64,000 bases of DNA from Acanthochlamys bracteata (taxonomy: Eukaryota > Streptophyta > Magnoliopsida > Pandanales > Velloziaceae), in contig CM034143.1 of assembly GCA_019914995.1 (NCBI GenBank), positions 3,288,501 to 3,352,500 on the forward strand. The letters are read 5' to 3'. Of this stretch, positions 34,804-46,828 are shown in pieces; positions within the stretch are counted from its first letter, which is position 1, and every line of letters starts with the position of its first letter. The notes under the pieces were generated by a model. It was given only the letters and a program-made list of their open reading frames with translations. It ran no database searches and was not told where the DNA came from. The translations under genes were made by a program, and so were the position numbers.

Positions 34804-36946
34804 TGAACATAAGTACATAATACCTAGAATGGAGTTTGAAATCAGTTGAGTACCTTGGAAGGCATCCTATTAAGGAAGTAGACAGCAAATAATGTTGCAT
34901 CTGCCCAATAACTTTGAGGTACATTTGCTTGGATCATAAGAACTCTACTTGTTTCCAAACTGTGTGATACTTTTCCATTTGCATTTGCAAATACCACGTT
35001 TGTCTGTGGTGTATAAGAACATTTGAGGTTGCATGAGTAATACAATCTCATGAAAAATAATCAATAAACTCAAAACTAATCTACCATTGTCATTTCCGAA
35101 GAAAAAGACTTTAGATAAAACTTGAATCATATTACCTGAGAAAAGTGCAAAACACTTCATGGCATTCTTCAATAAAAAAGCAAGTCATGTAAAGATCAAA
35201 GTCATCCTATTAAGGGAAGGCGACAACGAAACATAAGTAAATAATACCTAGAATGGAGTTTGAAAGTTGAGTACCTTGGAAGGCATCCTATTAAGGAAGT
35301 AGACAGCGAATAATATTGCATCTGCCCAATAACTTTGAGGTACATTTGCTTGGATCATATGAGCTCTACTTGTTTCAAAAAAGCTACGTCTACTTTTCCT
35401 TTCCTCTCTCGCAAACAACACTCTGCTATGGTGTATAGGCACATGCGGTTTCATGAATAATACAATGAGCATGAAAGTAATCAATAAACTCAAAACTAAT
35501 GTACCCGCCACCATTGTCTTAACTTCAACTTTGATCTATTTGAATTTAATTGAAACTATAGTCTGAATCATATTAAACTAAGAGAAAAGTGCAAAACACT
35601 TCATGTTTATTCTTCAATAAAAAAGCCAAGTCATGTGGGGTGGGTGGGTAGGGAAGGCGGCAACGAAACATAAGTAAATAATACCTAGAATGGAGTTTGA
35701 AAGTTGTGTACCTTGGAAGGCATCCTATTAAGGAAGTAGACAGCGAATAATATTGCATCTGCCCAATAACTTTGAGGTACATTTGCTTGGATCATATGAG
35801 CTCTACTTGTTTCCAAACTGCGTCTACTTTTCCTTTCCTCTCGGCAATAACACTCTGCTATGGTGTATAGGCACATGCGGTTTCATGAATAATACAATGA
35901 GCATGAAAGTAATCAATAAACTCAAAACTAATGTACCCGCCACCATTGTCTTAACGAAGATTCGAACTTTAGTTGAAAACTGAGTCTGAATCATATTATG
36001 GAAGTAGAGAAAAGTGCAAAACACTTCATGTTTATTCTTCAATAAAAAAGCCAAGTCATGTGGGGTGGGTGGGTAGGGAAGGCGGCAACGAAACATAAGT
36101 AAATAATACCTAGAATGGAGTTTGAAAGTTGTGTACCTTGGAAGGCATCCTATTAAGGAAGTAGACAGCGAATAATATTGCATCTGCCCAATAACTTTGA
36201 GGTACATTTGCTTGGATCATATGAGCTCTACTTGTTTCCAAACTGCGTCTACTTTTCCTTTCCTCTCGGCAATAACACTTGCTTGGTGTATAAGCACATG
36301 CGGTTTCATGAATAATACAATGAGCATGAAAGTAATCAATAAACCCAAAACTAATGTACCCTACCATTTCTTAACAAAGATTCGAACTTTAGTTGAAAAC
36401 TGAGTCTTAATCATATTATGGAAGTAGAGAAAAATGCAAAACACTTCATGTTTATTCTTCAATAAAAAAAGCCAAGTCATGTGTGTGGGTGGGTAGGGAA
36501 AGCATCAAACATAAGTAAATAATACCTAGAATGGAGTTTGAAAGTTGTGTACCTTGGAAGGCATCCTATTAAAGTAGACAAACATAATATTGAATCTGCC
36601 CAATTCAATTGAAATACATTTGCTTGGATCATAAGAGCTCTATTTGTTTCAAACTAGTAAGCGTCTACTTTTCTTTCCTTTAGTAATAATACACACTGCT
36701 ATGGTGTATAAGCACATGCGGTTTTCATGAATAATACAATGAGCATGAAAGTAATCAATAAACCCAAAACTAATGAATACCCGCCACCATTGTCTTAACG
36801 AAGATTCGAACTTTAGTTGAAAATGATTGAATCATATTATGGAAGTAAGAAAAGTGCAAAACACTTCATGTTTATTCTTCAATAAAAAAAAAATCTTCAT
36901 GTGGGGTGGGTGGGTAGGGAAGAAGACAAAATTGAGGATACATTAG
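34804..36946 (-). repeat. run of five consecutive short modules
   Basis: Starts are at 34804, 35228, 35665, 36090 and 36504. Each encodes on the minus strand a decayed integrase core segment (LLKNKHEVFCTFLYFHNMI.. to SYWADAILFAVYFLNRMPSK). Copies at 35665 and 36090 are almost identical; those at 34804 and 36504 carry many small substitutions and insertions. Confidence 0.88.
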
Positions 36947-38266
36947 TAAACATAAGTAAATAATACCTAGAATGGAGTTTGAAAGTTGTGTACCTTGGAA
37001 GGCATCCTATTAAGGAAGTAGACAGCGAATAATATTGCATCTGCCCAATTACTTTGAGGTACATTTACTTGGATCATAAGAGCTTGTATTTGTTTCAAAA
37101 GTTGCGTCTACTTTTCCTTTCCTCTTGCCCTAAATACCACTCTTCTCTATGGTGTATAAAAAAGACATAAATGTTTCATGGATAATACAATGAGCATGAA
37201 AGTAATCAATAAACCCATAACTAACGTAACGTAACCACACCATTGTCTTAACAAAGATTCGAACTTTATTTGAAAACTGAGTCTTAATCATATTATGGAA
37301 GTAGAGAAAAATGCAAAACAGTTCATGTTTATTCTTTATTCTTCAAAAAAAAGAGCCAAGTCCTGTGTACAATCATCAACAAATATGACAAACCAACAAA
37401 TGCTAGACGAGTTTGGGCAATTAGGTGAAAGTCCCCAAACATCAGAATGAATCAATGGGAAATGAGTTTGACCTCTGCTAGAACTAATAGGATAGTAAGC
37501 ACGGTGACTTTTAGTAATAATACACACATCATATTTGAAGTCTGAAGCATTTATGAACCACAAAACAAATCTGGTAAAAGAAACTCTAAATAGCTGAATG
37601 AAGGATGCCCCAAAACATAAGTAATGCCATAGCCAAAGTCTGACTTGCTTGCCTTCAGATGATTGATGAATATGATTTGCTCTGCCAAGACTGAAGTAAT
37701 GAATATATATAACCACGCTCTTTTCTCGGCAATAACACTCTGCTATGGTGTATAGGCACATGCGGTTTCATGAATAATACAATGAGCATGAAAGTCACGC
37801 TTTTTTTGTACCACAACCAATTATCTTGTTGCTGACAATATCCTGAAGAAGACAAAATTGAGGATACATTAGTACACAACAATTCAACTCCTTGGTAGCT
37901 TGTGCCACAGATATCAATTTACTTGAAAGAGATGGAACAAGTAAAGTGTTTGATAACAATAAAAAAGAGAGAGGGGGTGATAGGTCCATGGTTCCTGCCC
38001 CCTAGATGACTTGATAGATAACTCCATTTGCATTTGCAATAGACGTTTGTCTTGGTGTGGACCAGTGTTGAGGTCACTTGGAGTCACATCTCATGTGAGA
38101 AATTGCCCCCTAAGTCAATTATCTAGTCCTGGCATTTCTGTAAAAAGACTTGGATAAAAACTGCTTATTACCTGAGTTGCTAGTGGTGGAGGCATTTTTG
38201 GAAGTTGCAAAACAAGGTTGTAAAGATCAAAGTCATCCTATTAAGGAAGGCGGGGAAGGCGGCAAC
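36947..38266 (-). repeat. long module, copy 9, scrambled
   Basis: 1320 bp, the longest module, because short out-of-place words are inserted. One example is a second TCTCGGCAATAACACTCTGC block at 37722-37790 in the middle of the pre-integrase region. Otherwise it has the same content as 38687-39880. Confidence 0.78.
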
Positions 38267-38686
38267 GAAACATAAGTACATAATACCTAGAATGGAGTTT
38301 GAAGTTGAGTACCTTGGAAGGCATCCTATTAAGGAAGTAGACAGCTAATAATATTGCATCTGCCCAATAACTTTGAGGTACATTTGCTTGGATCATAAGA
38401 ACTCTACTTGTTTCCAAACTGTGTCTACTTTTCCATTCGGCAAATACCACTTTGCTGTGGTGTATAAGAACATTCGGTTTCATGAGTAATACAATGAGCA
38501 TGAAAGTAATCAATAAACTCAAAACTAATGTACCCGCCACCATTGTCTTAACGAAGATTCGAACTTTAGTTGAAAACTGAGTCTGAATCATATTATGGAA
38601 GTAGAGAAAAGTGCAAAACACTTCATGTTTATTCTTCAATAAAAAAGCCAAGTCATGTGGGGTGGGTGGGTAGGGAAGGCGGCAAC

Positions 38687-39880
38687 GAAACATAAGTAAA
38701 TAATACCTAGAATGGAGTTTGAAAGTTGTGTACCTTGGAAGGCATCCTATTAAGGAAGTAGACAGCGAATAATATTGCATCTGCCCAATTACTTTGAGGT
38801 ACATTTACTTGGATCATAAGAGCTCTATTTGTTTCCAAACTGCGTCTACTTTTCCTTTCCTCTCGGCAATACCACTCTGCTATGGTGTATAAGCACATGC
38901 GGTTTCATGGATAATACAATGAGCATGAAAGTAATCAATAAACCCATAACTAACGTACCCGCCACCATTGTCTTAACAAAGATTCGAACTTTATTTGAAA
39001 ACTGAGTCTTAATCATATTATGGAAGTAGAGAAAAATGCAAAACAGTTCATGTTTATTCTTCAATAAAAAGAGCCAAGTCCTGTGTGTACAATCATCAAC
39101 AAATATGACAAACCAACAAATGCTAGACGAGTTGGGCACAGGTGAAAGTCCCCAAACATCAGAATGAATCAATGGGAAATGAGTTTGACCTCTGCTAGAA
39201 CTAATAGGATAGTAAGCACGGTGACTTTTAGTAATAATACACACATCATATTTAAAGTCTGAAGCATTCGAACCACAAAACAAATCTGGTAAAAGAAACT
39301 CTAAATAGCTGAATGAAGGATGCCCCAAAACTGACGATGCCATAGCCAAATCTGACTCTGCTTGCCTTCAGATGATTGATGAATATGATTTGCTCTGCCA
39401 AGACTGAAGTAATGAATATATATAACCACGCTCTTTTAGTACCACAACCAATTATCTTCTTGCTGACAATATCCTGAAGAAGACAAAATTGAGGATACAT
39501 TAGTACACAACAATTCAACTCCTTGGTAGCTTGTGTCACAGATATCAATTTACTTGAAAGAGATGGAACAAGTAAAGTGTTTGATAACGAGAGAGAGGGT
39601 GATAGGTCCATGGTTCCTGCCCCTATGACTTGATAGATAACTCCATTTGCATTTGCAATAGACGTTTGTCTTGGTGTGGACCAGTGTTGAGGTCACTCGA
39701 GTCACATCTCATGTGAGAAATTGCCCCTAAGTCAATTATCTAGTCCTGGCATTTCTGTAAAAAGACTTGGATAAAAGTTGCTTATTACCTGAGTTGCTAG
39801 TGGTGGAGGCATTTTTCGGTTGCAAGCAAGGTTGTAAAGATCAAAGTCATCCTATTAAGGAAGGCGGGGAAGGCGGCAAC
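38687..39880 (-). repeat. long module, copy 11, cleanest
   Basis: 1194 bp, best reference for the long class. On the minus strand it shows a decayed protease active-site region (WII.DLGAISHM near 39740), then SKLISVTQATKELNCCVL, IIGCGTKRAWLY, LGHPSFSYLEFLLPDLFCGS, GQTHFPLIHSDVWGLSPVPN and FVDDCTHRTWLFLLKNKHEL, and the integrase end. Confidence 0.85.
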
Positions 39881-40259
39881 GAAACATAAGTAAATAATAC
39901 CTAGAATGGAGTTTGAAAGTTGAGTACCTTGGAAGGCATCCTATTAAGGAAGTAGACAGCGAATAATATTGCATCTGCCCAATAACTTTGAGGTACATTT
40001 GCTTGGATCATAAGAACTCTACTTGTTTCCAAACTGTGTCTACTTTTCCATTCGGCAAATACCACTCTGCTGTGGTGTATAAGAACATTCGGTTTCATGA
40101 GTAATACAATGAGCATGAAAGTAATCAATAAACTCACAACGAACGTACCCGCCACCATTGTCTTAACGAAGATTCAAACTTTAGTTGAAAACTGAGCCTG
40201 AATCATATTATGGAAGTAGAATCCCAGAATGAATCAATAGGAAAGAGTTTGACCTCTAC

Positions 40260-41397
40260 TATAAAATAAACATATTTTGGTAAAAATATTTTAAAATTTT
40301 AAATCGGGTGAGATTTTACTCAAAAAAGATTTAAAATCTGGATCATTTTAGTGAAGTAAAATCATAAAATCATATGATTTTAAAATTTAAATCGGAATTT
40401 TGATAAGCTTGGTTGCGTGATGCTGGAATGGTCAGTATATGACATAAAAGATAGTTGGGTTCTGAGTTTACCACTGTAGCTCGATTGGTACCTCTACCAG
40501 CAGCAGTATCACGTTGTTTCTTTGCCTTAAATTCGTTCCACCAACTTGGATATCCGTGTAATTTGACACATGTATCACTGGTATGTTTCGTCTTCCCACA
40601 ATGTGTGCAGCCTCCTACTTCCAGCTATATCTTTGTCTACAAAGATACATTTGACTTTCCTGCATTGGCACACTTTTGATCATAGGTACCACATGAAGTG
40701 TAGGTGTCTTGGTTCCACCTTTAGAACATAACTGTGCCATTTGGAACTTCTGTTCCCATTAACATAATAGCTTATCTTGAGTCTTCTCTTCTAACGTGGG
40801 CATATTCCTCCTCCACTGTCAGAAATGATTTGATTTGAAGTACGTCGCTCCGTACTTATCCAGGTGATCATCAAGTCCATCTAGAGTTGTACCTTTGTAT
40901 ATCTATCTCACACTCCATTGGGTTTGACTACCGAAAGTTAATTTCTCTCAATAAACTTTGTAGAGTATTGTAGTAAGTCTCAATAGATCCCCCGGCCTGT
41001 CTTGTTCTGCTTACTCGGCTTTTAAGATAATAGGTTTGAGAAGTGTTGGTGCCATCAAAAAGGTAGTAGCAGCAGTATCCCATACTACTTTTGCTGTTGG
41101 GAACCGAATGAAATTACCTATCAAGCTTGGGTCCATCGAGTTGATCAACCACCTCTTCACAGTTGAATTTAATTCTCCATTTTTTGAAAGTGGGATTAGT
41201 CGGTCAGGTCTGTGGAAGCTCTCCATTAATATAGCCCAACTTGTCTTGGAGGAGATGTATATTTTTACAACTTGAGACCACAAAGCATTGTTGGTACCAT
41301 CTAACTTGATACTGATTTGTGAAGCAGATGATTCATCAATTGGTTGTTGATTTTGAGTTTGTGTCTGGGTCAATACTTGTGTCATTCGGGTTGTCAA
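40260..41397 (-). pseudogene. copia gag (broken)
   Basis: It starts at the ATG at 41397: MTTRMTQVLTQTQTQNQQP, then SQISIKLDGTNNALWSQVVK, WLINSMDPSLIGNFIRF and TAKVVWDTAATTF, the typical copia gag. Downstream frames are broken, with degenerate zinc-knuckle-region traces (SNYTDIQVGGTNLRQRNN) near 40530. An AT-rich tract at 40255-40400 separates it from the amplified array. Confidence 0.8.
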
Positions 41398-42068
41398 AGT
41401 CTTCTAATATAGAAGTTATGGAGTACTCTTGATATGATTACTCCATTCTGTGGTTTCTAAAAATATCCTTCTAAATCTAAGCTCAATCTGTTTTTTGTGC
41501 AGTCTCATGGTCCAGCCCACTAGTCTAGCTGCACCAAATGTTGCAGCCAAGCCTAGGACAACAGTTGGTTCAGCCAGAATAGTATTAGGCTCGGTTCAGC
41601 CAGATCACTACTTGGTTTAGTTCACACAGAACAGCGTTCGATTTGGGTCAGTAACAATCAGTGTTTGGTTCGGTTGCTTGGTTCAGCGCTGCAATGGGAG
41701 GGGCAGCCGTAGTGGCTTGCTGCTTATGTTCAGCGGTGACGGCCAAGCGAAATTGAAGTTGGCGTACGGACTCCAGCAAGTTGTAGCAGTGCAGTGGTTG
41801 TGCTCCGATCGTGTTATTGTTATGATCGGCCTATGAAATCGGCGGCTCAATTTCCAGCGATGATGGACGAAGTCTAACCGATGGTGGATGGAAAAAAAGA
41901 GGACGGCGACAGAGGAGGAGCAGCAGAAGCAGCTTCGAGAATGCCGGTGAAGCTCTAGTTCGGTGTTGACTCCAATTTGATCTGGTAGAGGCCCGCCAAG
42001 TCGGGTCTAGTGGTTGTCGAAATTCGGTAAGGGTCGGTGGCGCGGAAGTAAATCTAGGATATTTTTCT

Positions 42069-42080
42069 GCTCTGATACCA
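42069..42080 (-). other. copia primer-binding site
   Basis: TGGTATCAGAGC directly after the 5' LTR on the minus strand, complementary to the initiator-Met tRNA 3' end. Confidence 0.9.
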
Positions 42081-42189
42081 TGTTCAAAAACATTCAATAC
42101 ACGATTATTTTCAACTCTTTACAATAAACACTAGAGTACATATATACGGACCCATAAGGGTATACTCGACATCTCAATTCACACCAACA
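42081..42189 (-). repeat. copia 5' LTR
   Basis: 109 bp, minus-strand start TGTTGGTGTGAATTGAGATG and end TTTTTGAACA; flanked on the right by AAATA. Confidence 0.9.
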
Positions 42190-42194
42190 AAATA

Positions 42195-43707
42195 GACGAT
42201 ATAGGTGAGTGATCTTTTATATTAGAAGAATGAGAAACTTGAAAATAGTATTCCTTATTCAAACCCACAAATAATTATTATAGAAACTCAAACTGTATAT
42301 CCTCTTAGTTTTTAACTGAAAGCAGACTAACAAATTTAAGTGGATTTAAGCTGCCATTAACCTCACAACTTCAATTAATTATAGATAGCATTAGTAGTAA
42401 AAGTTGATGCAAATGAACTATCAATATAGGGTGATAAAAGATTTACGACCGCCATGCTTCCAAGCTACCTACAAGACATGGACACTGAATTTATAGAATC
42501 AGAAGGAAACATGAAAACTGTTTCATTGGTTCTGAAAGCATTCGGCTTTTCAGATGAGCTTTCTAGTTGTCTTCATGCTTGCTTCACCCTGAAAGTTAGC
42601 CACACATATGAACCTAAAAGTACTCTTACACAAAATTTGATCGTCAAAAGACAAAGGGGCTGGTTGAAATCCATGCCAGTTAGTAGGAAGGAGAGAAATA
42701 ATGCCAATGTTTTCTTTGATCACTCTCTTTTTCAATTCACGATTTTTCCAAAAGTAAGCCTAGCAAAGTTTCTTTTTCTTGTTGCTAGGAAACACTAAGC
42801 CTCTTAAGCCACCAGATATTCGCATAAAATTTGAAGTTAAAAGAGTCACTAGACCATACCCGCTTTGCTAACTCTTTAAACAATTTTACAGCAATGCGCT
42901 TTCCACATTGATTCATAGTAGAGTATTTCCTTGAATGTCGTGCAACGTAACACTTGCTTTTAGTAGGTAATAATAGATATAACGAACATTAGTACATTGA
43001 ATGAAAAGTGTGAGAAGGAAGCCTTTTCCATTAGTTCCGTTGCCTACAAAGCCTTTGGCACTCGTATTTGATCGAGTATAACCAACATGATATCCATTTG
43101 CCTATTAAACTCTCAATTTAATATAGAAACCATGTCCGAAACTCTCAACTGTTCCAATCAACTTCATTTAATAAATGAACTACTCATACTTTTATTTACA
43201 GTCACAGCAACATTCGTTATACAGACAAGATGTTGGGCCTCCAAATTACGCTAAGCCCATGTTAGTAGCGGAGGGGCATAGGGAAGGTCTCTAAGTGAAA
43301 AACGGATTAGCCAATTTGAAAGTGAACCAGCAATTTGCCTTGGATTGACCAAAATGGATCAGAACTTAGCGAGTGTAACAGCCCGCGCCATTTATCAGTC
43401 CCTATCAGGGAGATATAACATCGAAGAGGTTAACCAAAATAAGACACACAAAAAGTCTTGTCCATATATTAGAAAAAGCTCAATCTAATCCAAAAACTTA
43501 ACCAAATGGGTTATAAAACTCTCTAGTATATTCAGTCAATTCTCATGTTATTTTTATTCAATTTGGGACTAATCTACTCACTCTTTGAACACATCAATCA
43601 CCCCTTCAAGAGTTAATCACATATTTCTCTTTATTCGAGCGCACCCTATCACGCACAAAGTACATCGACCAGTTCGAATCCTTGCTCGCCATGCGAAAAA
43701 CTTTTGA
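42195..43707. other. unassigned DNA
   Basis: A 114-codon + frame at 42454-42798 (MLPSYLQDMDTEFIESEGNM...) is open but I do not recognise it. 43241-43400 contains TGTTGGGCCTCCAAATTACG and TGTAACAGCCCGCGCC, words of the sort that start LTRs. A related TGTTAGGCCTCCAAGTTAGG lies at 45229 in the same orientation, but I could not define an LTR pair. Confidence 0.4.
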
Positions 43708-43852
43708 GCCACTCTAACCTGCTCATTGCTATACTAGTTAGAGTTATAATATGCGCTGGTTGTCTTGTCTACCCACCGTAACTAAAAAGGGATAACTAAA
43801 AAGGATAACTAAAAATCTGAATTAGGGATGTTTAGGTTTTATTTTAGATTTT
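43708..43852. repeat. shuffled inverted repeat, left modules
   Basis: 43708-43779 is an inverted copy of 45272-45343, and 43814-43852 is an inverted copy of 45407-45441. The two modules keep their order but each is flipped, so this is not a simple palindrome. Confidence 0.75.
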
Positions 43853-45271
43853 CCTACTTCAAAGAGAAGGATACTAAAAAGGGATGAGACCTTATATAGG
43901 CAAAACAGCTGAAATAGACTAAGGTACTTTCAGCTTGAATTCACCAAAGATAAATATTGAAGGAACGAAAACAAAATTTGATCATTATCTCATAATATAC
44001 ACAAATTCTCAAAGGACTAAAATTACCACTTTGACTACCCTTTTACTCACGTCTTTAACAATGATTTATTTAGCCTAAAATTAATAATTTTTGAAAACCA
44101 GTAAGCTTCGCTAGAAATGAAGAGTATATTCCACAATAAGAAAAGCAATTCCCATTATATAAATCTCTAGGTGCAACTCATCTTTGCACATTTTTCCAAC
44201 AACCTATCCAGTGTGCTCCTGCTCTGCAGAGGAAATATCTTCTGCTCATGGCTTGCCGGTGTGCTCATGGCTCTAACGAAGTTGTCCCAGCAGGTCGACC
44301 AAATGACCTGCTGGATAAACTGGTGATCCGTCAGTCTTTTCGGGTCGAATCCGTATTGGTTCCCAACTGCTATGTGCCAAAGAGATCAAAAGTATATTAA
44401 AAAGTTAACATTCTAAGCCATTCTTTCCTCAAAAGTTATATTAAGACCGTGAAATTTATCAAAACATATAAATAAAAAGTGATAACCATCTTATTGATAA
44501 AGAATCCTTAGAAAAGAAAAACTAGCAGTGTTTCTAGCTATTATTTTAGAGTTGTCAAGCCTAGACAATAGTATGGTATAGTGAAAAAACCTTGTCATGA
44601 TATAAATATCTGAATTTGGTCGATACGTACATTATAAATGCTTCTCTTGTCTTTGAGCTCTCTCAGCTCTTTGCTCTTAGATCAAGATGTTAGAAGCAAC
44701 ACAATCTGTAAACAGCATTAAATAAGACGCATAGATGCTAGTTAGTATGTTCTTCATATAAATACAATCTTTGGCGAAATTTCAACCACTACCTCTATAA
44801 CTTTATAATAGATTACAATCGCCATAAGAGCTACAACAAAGTGGGGTACAAAAGCCAACTTGTAAATCAAATCCTGTAAACATAACTTCTAATTTTAATT
44901 TGAAATATGACATACAAAAAATTTTGTATAAGCAATATATATATGAAGGAGTACTGTAATGGAATATTTGCGTTGTTTAATTTTCCTCAGAGTATTGAAA
45001 CTCTCGATTCATAAATTTGTTTCCTTTTCCTGATATTAGTTAATAAAAACTAATAGTAACCAAATATTAATCGAAGCTAACGCGTAAGAAAAACAAAAAT
45101 AGAAACCTATCTAGAAAAGAAACAAATCCCATTATCGTGTCTTTCTCTCTCATTTTCTTCCAGATAGCTCTTCGTAATTTCTTCGTAAAACAGAGCTAGC
45201 AAGCGTATTGCAAGGAGAGATTGTTAGGCCTCCAAGTTAGGCTCATATGGCTGCCTCTTGATTGCACAGGA
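43853..45271. other. AT-rich DNA between the shuffled repeats
   Basis: I see no gene. 44280-44370 is slightly GC-richer but has no recognisable frame. Confidence 0.5.
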
Positions 45272-45441
45272 ACGGTGGGTAGACAAGACAACCAGCACAT
45301 ATTATAACTCTAGCTAGTATAGCAATGAGCAGGTTAGAGTAGCAAATACCGCCTTTAAAATTGCCCGCAGAATCTGATTATCTTCTTATTGAAACAGATG
45401 GTTCTCAAATCTAAAATAAAACCTAAACATCCCTAATTCAG
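45272..45441. repeat. shuffled inverted repeat, right modules, with a pararetrovirus scrap
   Basis: The two right-hand modules (45272-45343 and 45407-45441) flank 45345-45402. That piece is an inverted near-copy of 47548-47607, the stretch encoding the first RNase H catalytic motif of the pararetrovirus remnant. Confidence 0.7.
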
Positions 45442-46828
45442 GAGAAAAGTAAAAGTCATACTACAAACCATTTTATGTTTAGATATACGGAATCATGAGA
45501 GAAATTAAACTGAAATCCCAACGGCAGATATACTTAACCTGAGATCTCAACCCGTCAATAAGATTGCAAATATACTTAACGGACCACAAAATAGTTTTGA
45601 TGATAGAAATTGTTTTAACCATTTATGCTGTTCGAAAGACTACATAAAACCTATCATTAGTGATACTATCGTAGTGCTTGATTTCTTTAAAAAGAAGAGC
45701 ATAGAAGATTAGAATTTCTTTTATGCAATAAAAGAATAATGAAGCAAGGACAATCAATTTTTTTCTGGGTGGTTGGTGGATCACGTATCTAGTATCAGTA
45801 TTGTTTATGTAGTTAACGTCTATCCATTTTAGGAGTAGTACAGATGGAAATGAAGCTGTGTTGCTGTATTGACCTAAGCATTACTTGGAAATCCTATAGG
45901 TATGATTTCTCCTAAAATTGAGAATGAGCATAACTGTTTAGGTGATTCAGATTTCTCTTTCTTAAGTTTCTTTTTTTAATATTTTAGAAAGAATGATGCC
46001 AATAGGGAATAAAGATGTAAGCATTTCTGTTATAAGTCTACCTGTTTCTAGATAAAAATATAATCTGCTCACGATTGAAGGAAACTGTCTTATTGTCTTT
46101 TCCAACTATTTCTTCTCCGAGTTCAGCAAAAGCTAATTTTTCTAAGAAAATGAAAGATATTATACTAGACAATGCTGAGAGGTATATGAAGTATTTAAAA
46201 CGAAAAGAACAAAGCATTTTCTTTGATGCTCTGTTATTGTTGTGGTAGTGCTTATGTTTGGCTATTCTTGCACGTCATTTCATATTGGAAAGATCACTTG
46301 ATTGTCGAACCATAGTATTTTGCTTTTTTTTTTGGCAATCAGGTACGAGTTTAACACCATCATTGCAAGAACATGTATACATTTTCTAACTATTTTATGA
46401 GTATTGTTATACCTGATCTGAGTGTTGTCGTAATATACCTGAACAATGACAATCATTTAGGGTTTTTGAGTGATTTTATTACGACCACTTTTTTTGATAT
46501 TTAACTGTATTATGAGAGTGACACCAATTTTCTGAGATAGGCTATTGTGTCGTTGAGCTTTTTTAATAGTCTGCTAGGGTGGTAAAATGATCACTGAAGA
46601 TGATATTTTGTGAAGTGTCCTTGGCAATCTTGTAAGAAATTTGTGGATCTATATTTGCAGTTCACAATGATGGAGATAAATAAATATTTATGCCAAGGCG
46701 TTCTTTTGCACAATCTAATGCTTCTATGAAATGATTGAACACTTTGTATGATGCATTAGGAAAATCTTTTATGCTATCTAAAACTTCTACCCATGTATGA
46801 AATACACCTGGGAGACAACCACTAAATA
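45442..46828. other. AT-rich unassigned DNA
   Basis: No gene or repeat recognised, although the neighbouring pararetrovirus remnants suggest decayed viral or host filler sequence. Confidence 0.4.

Larger units (their letters stand above)
31956..40250 (-). repeat. tandem array of 12 copia protease-integrase modules
   Basis: The anchor GAAACATAAGTAAATAATAC or its variants (followed by the complement of the NRMPSKVLNFQTPF codons) occurs at 31956, 32404, 33598, 34804, 35228, 35665, 36090, 36504, 36947, 38267, 38687 and 39881, always in the same orientation. Spacings fall in two classes. Short ones, 414-448 bp, carry integrase core only. Long ones, 1194-1320 bp, also carry the pre-integrase and end-of-protease part. 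All copies are pseudogenic. Confidence 0.92.
30977..42189 (-). mobile_element. Ty1/copia element with internally amplified protease-integrase region and no RT
   Basis: LTRs are 30977-31092 and 42081-42189 with perfect AAATA duplications, so this is one insertion of 11.2 kb. The minus-strand order is PBS, gag, then a 8.3 kb array of repeated protease/integrase modules, the post-integrase linker, and the C-terminal end of RNase H. A normal copia element of this kind is near 5 kb. No RT motif (YVDD region) is found in the 450 bp where it should lie. All coding parts are broken. Confidence 0.88.

Noticed and set aside
31956-40250. CRISPR-like or gene-cluster interpretation of the regular repeats
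   Set aside because: The repeats are 0.4-1.3 kb copies of copia integrase inside one LTR element in a plant genome; there are no short repeats with unique spacers and no cas genes.
43231-45260. An LTR pair starting TGTTGGGCCTCC and TGTTAGGCCTCC
   Set aside because: Only about 30 bp match; no shared LTR body, PBS or target duplication could be found.
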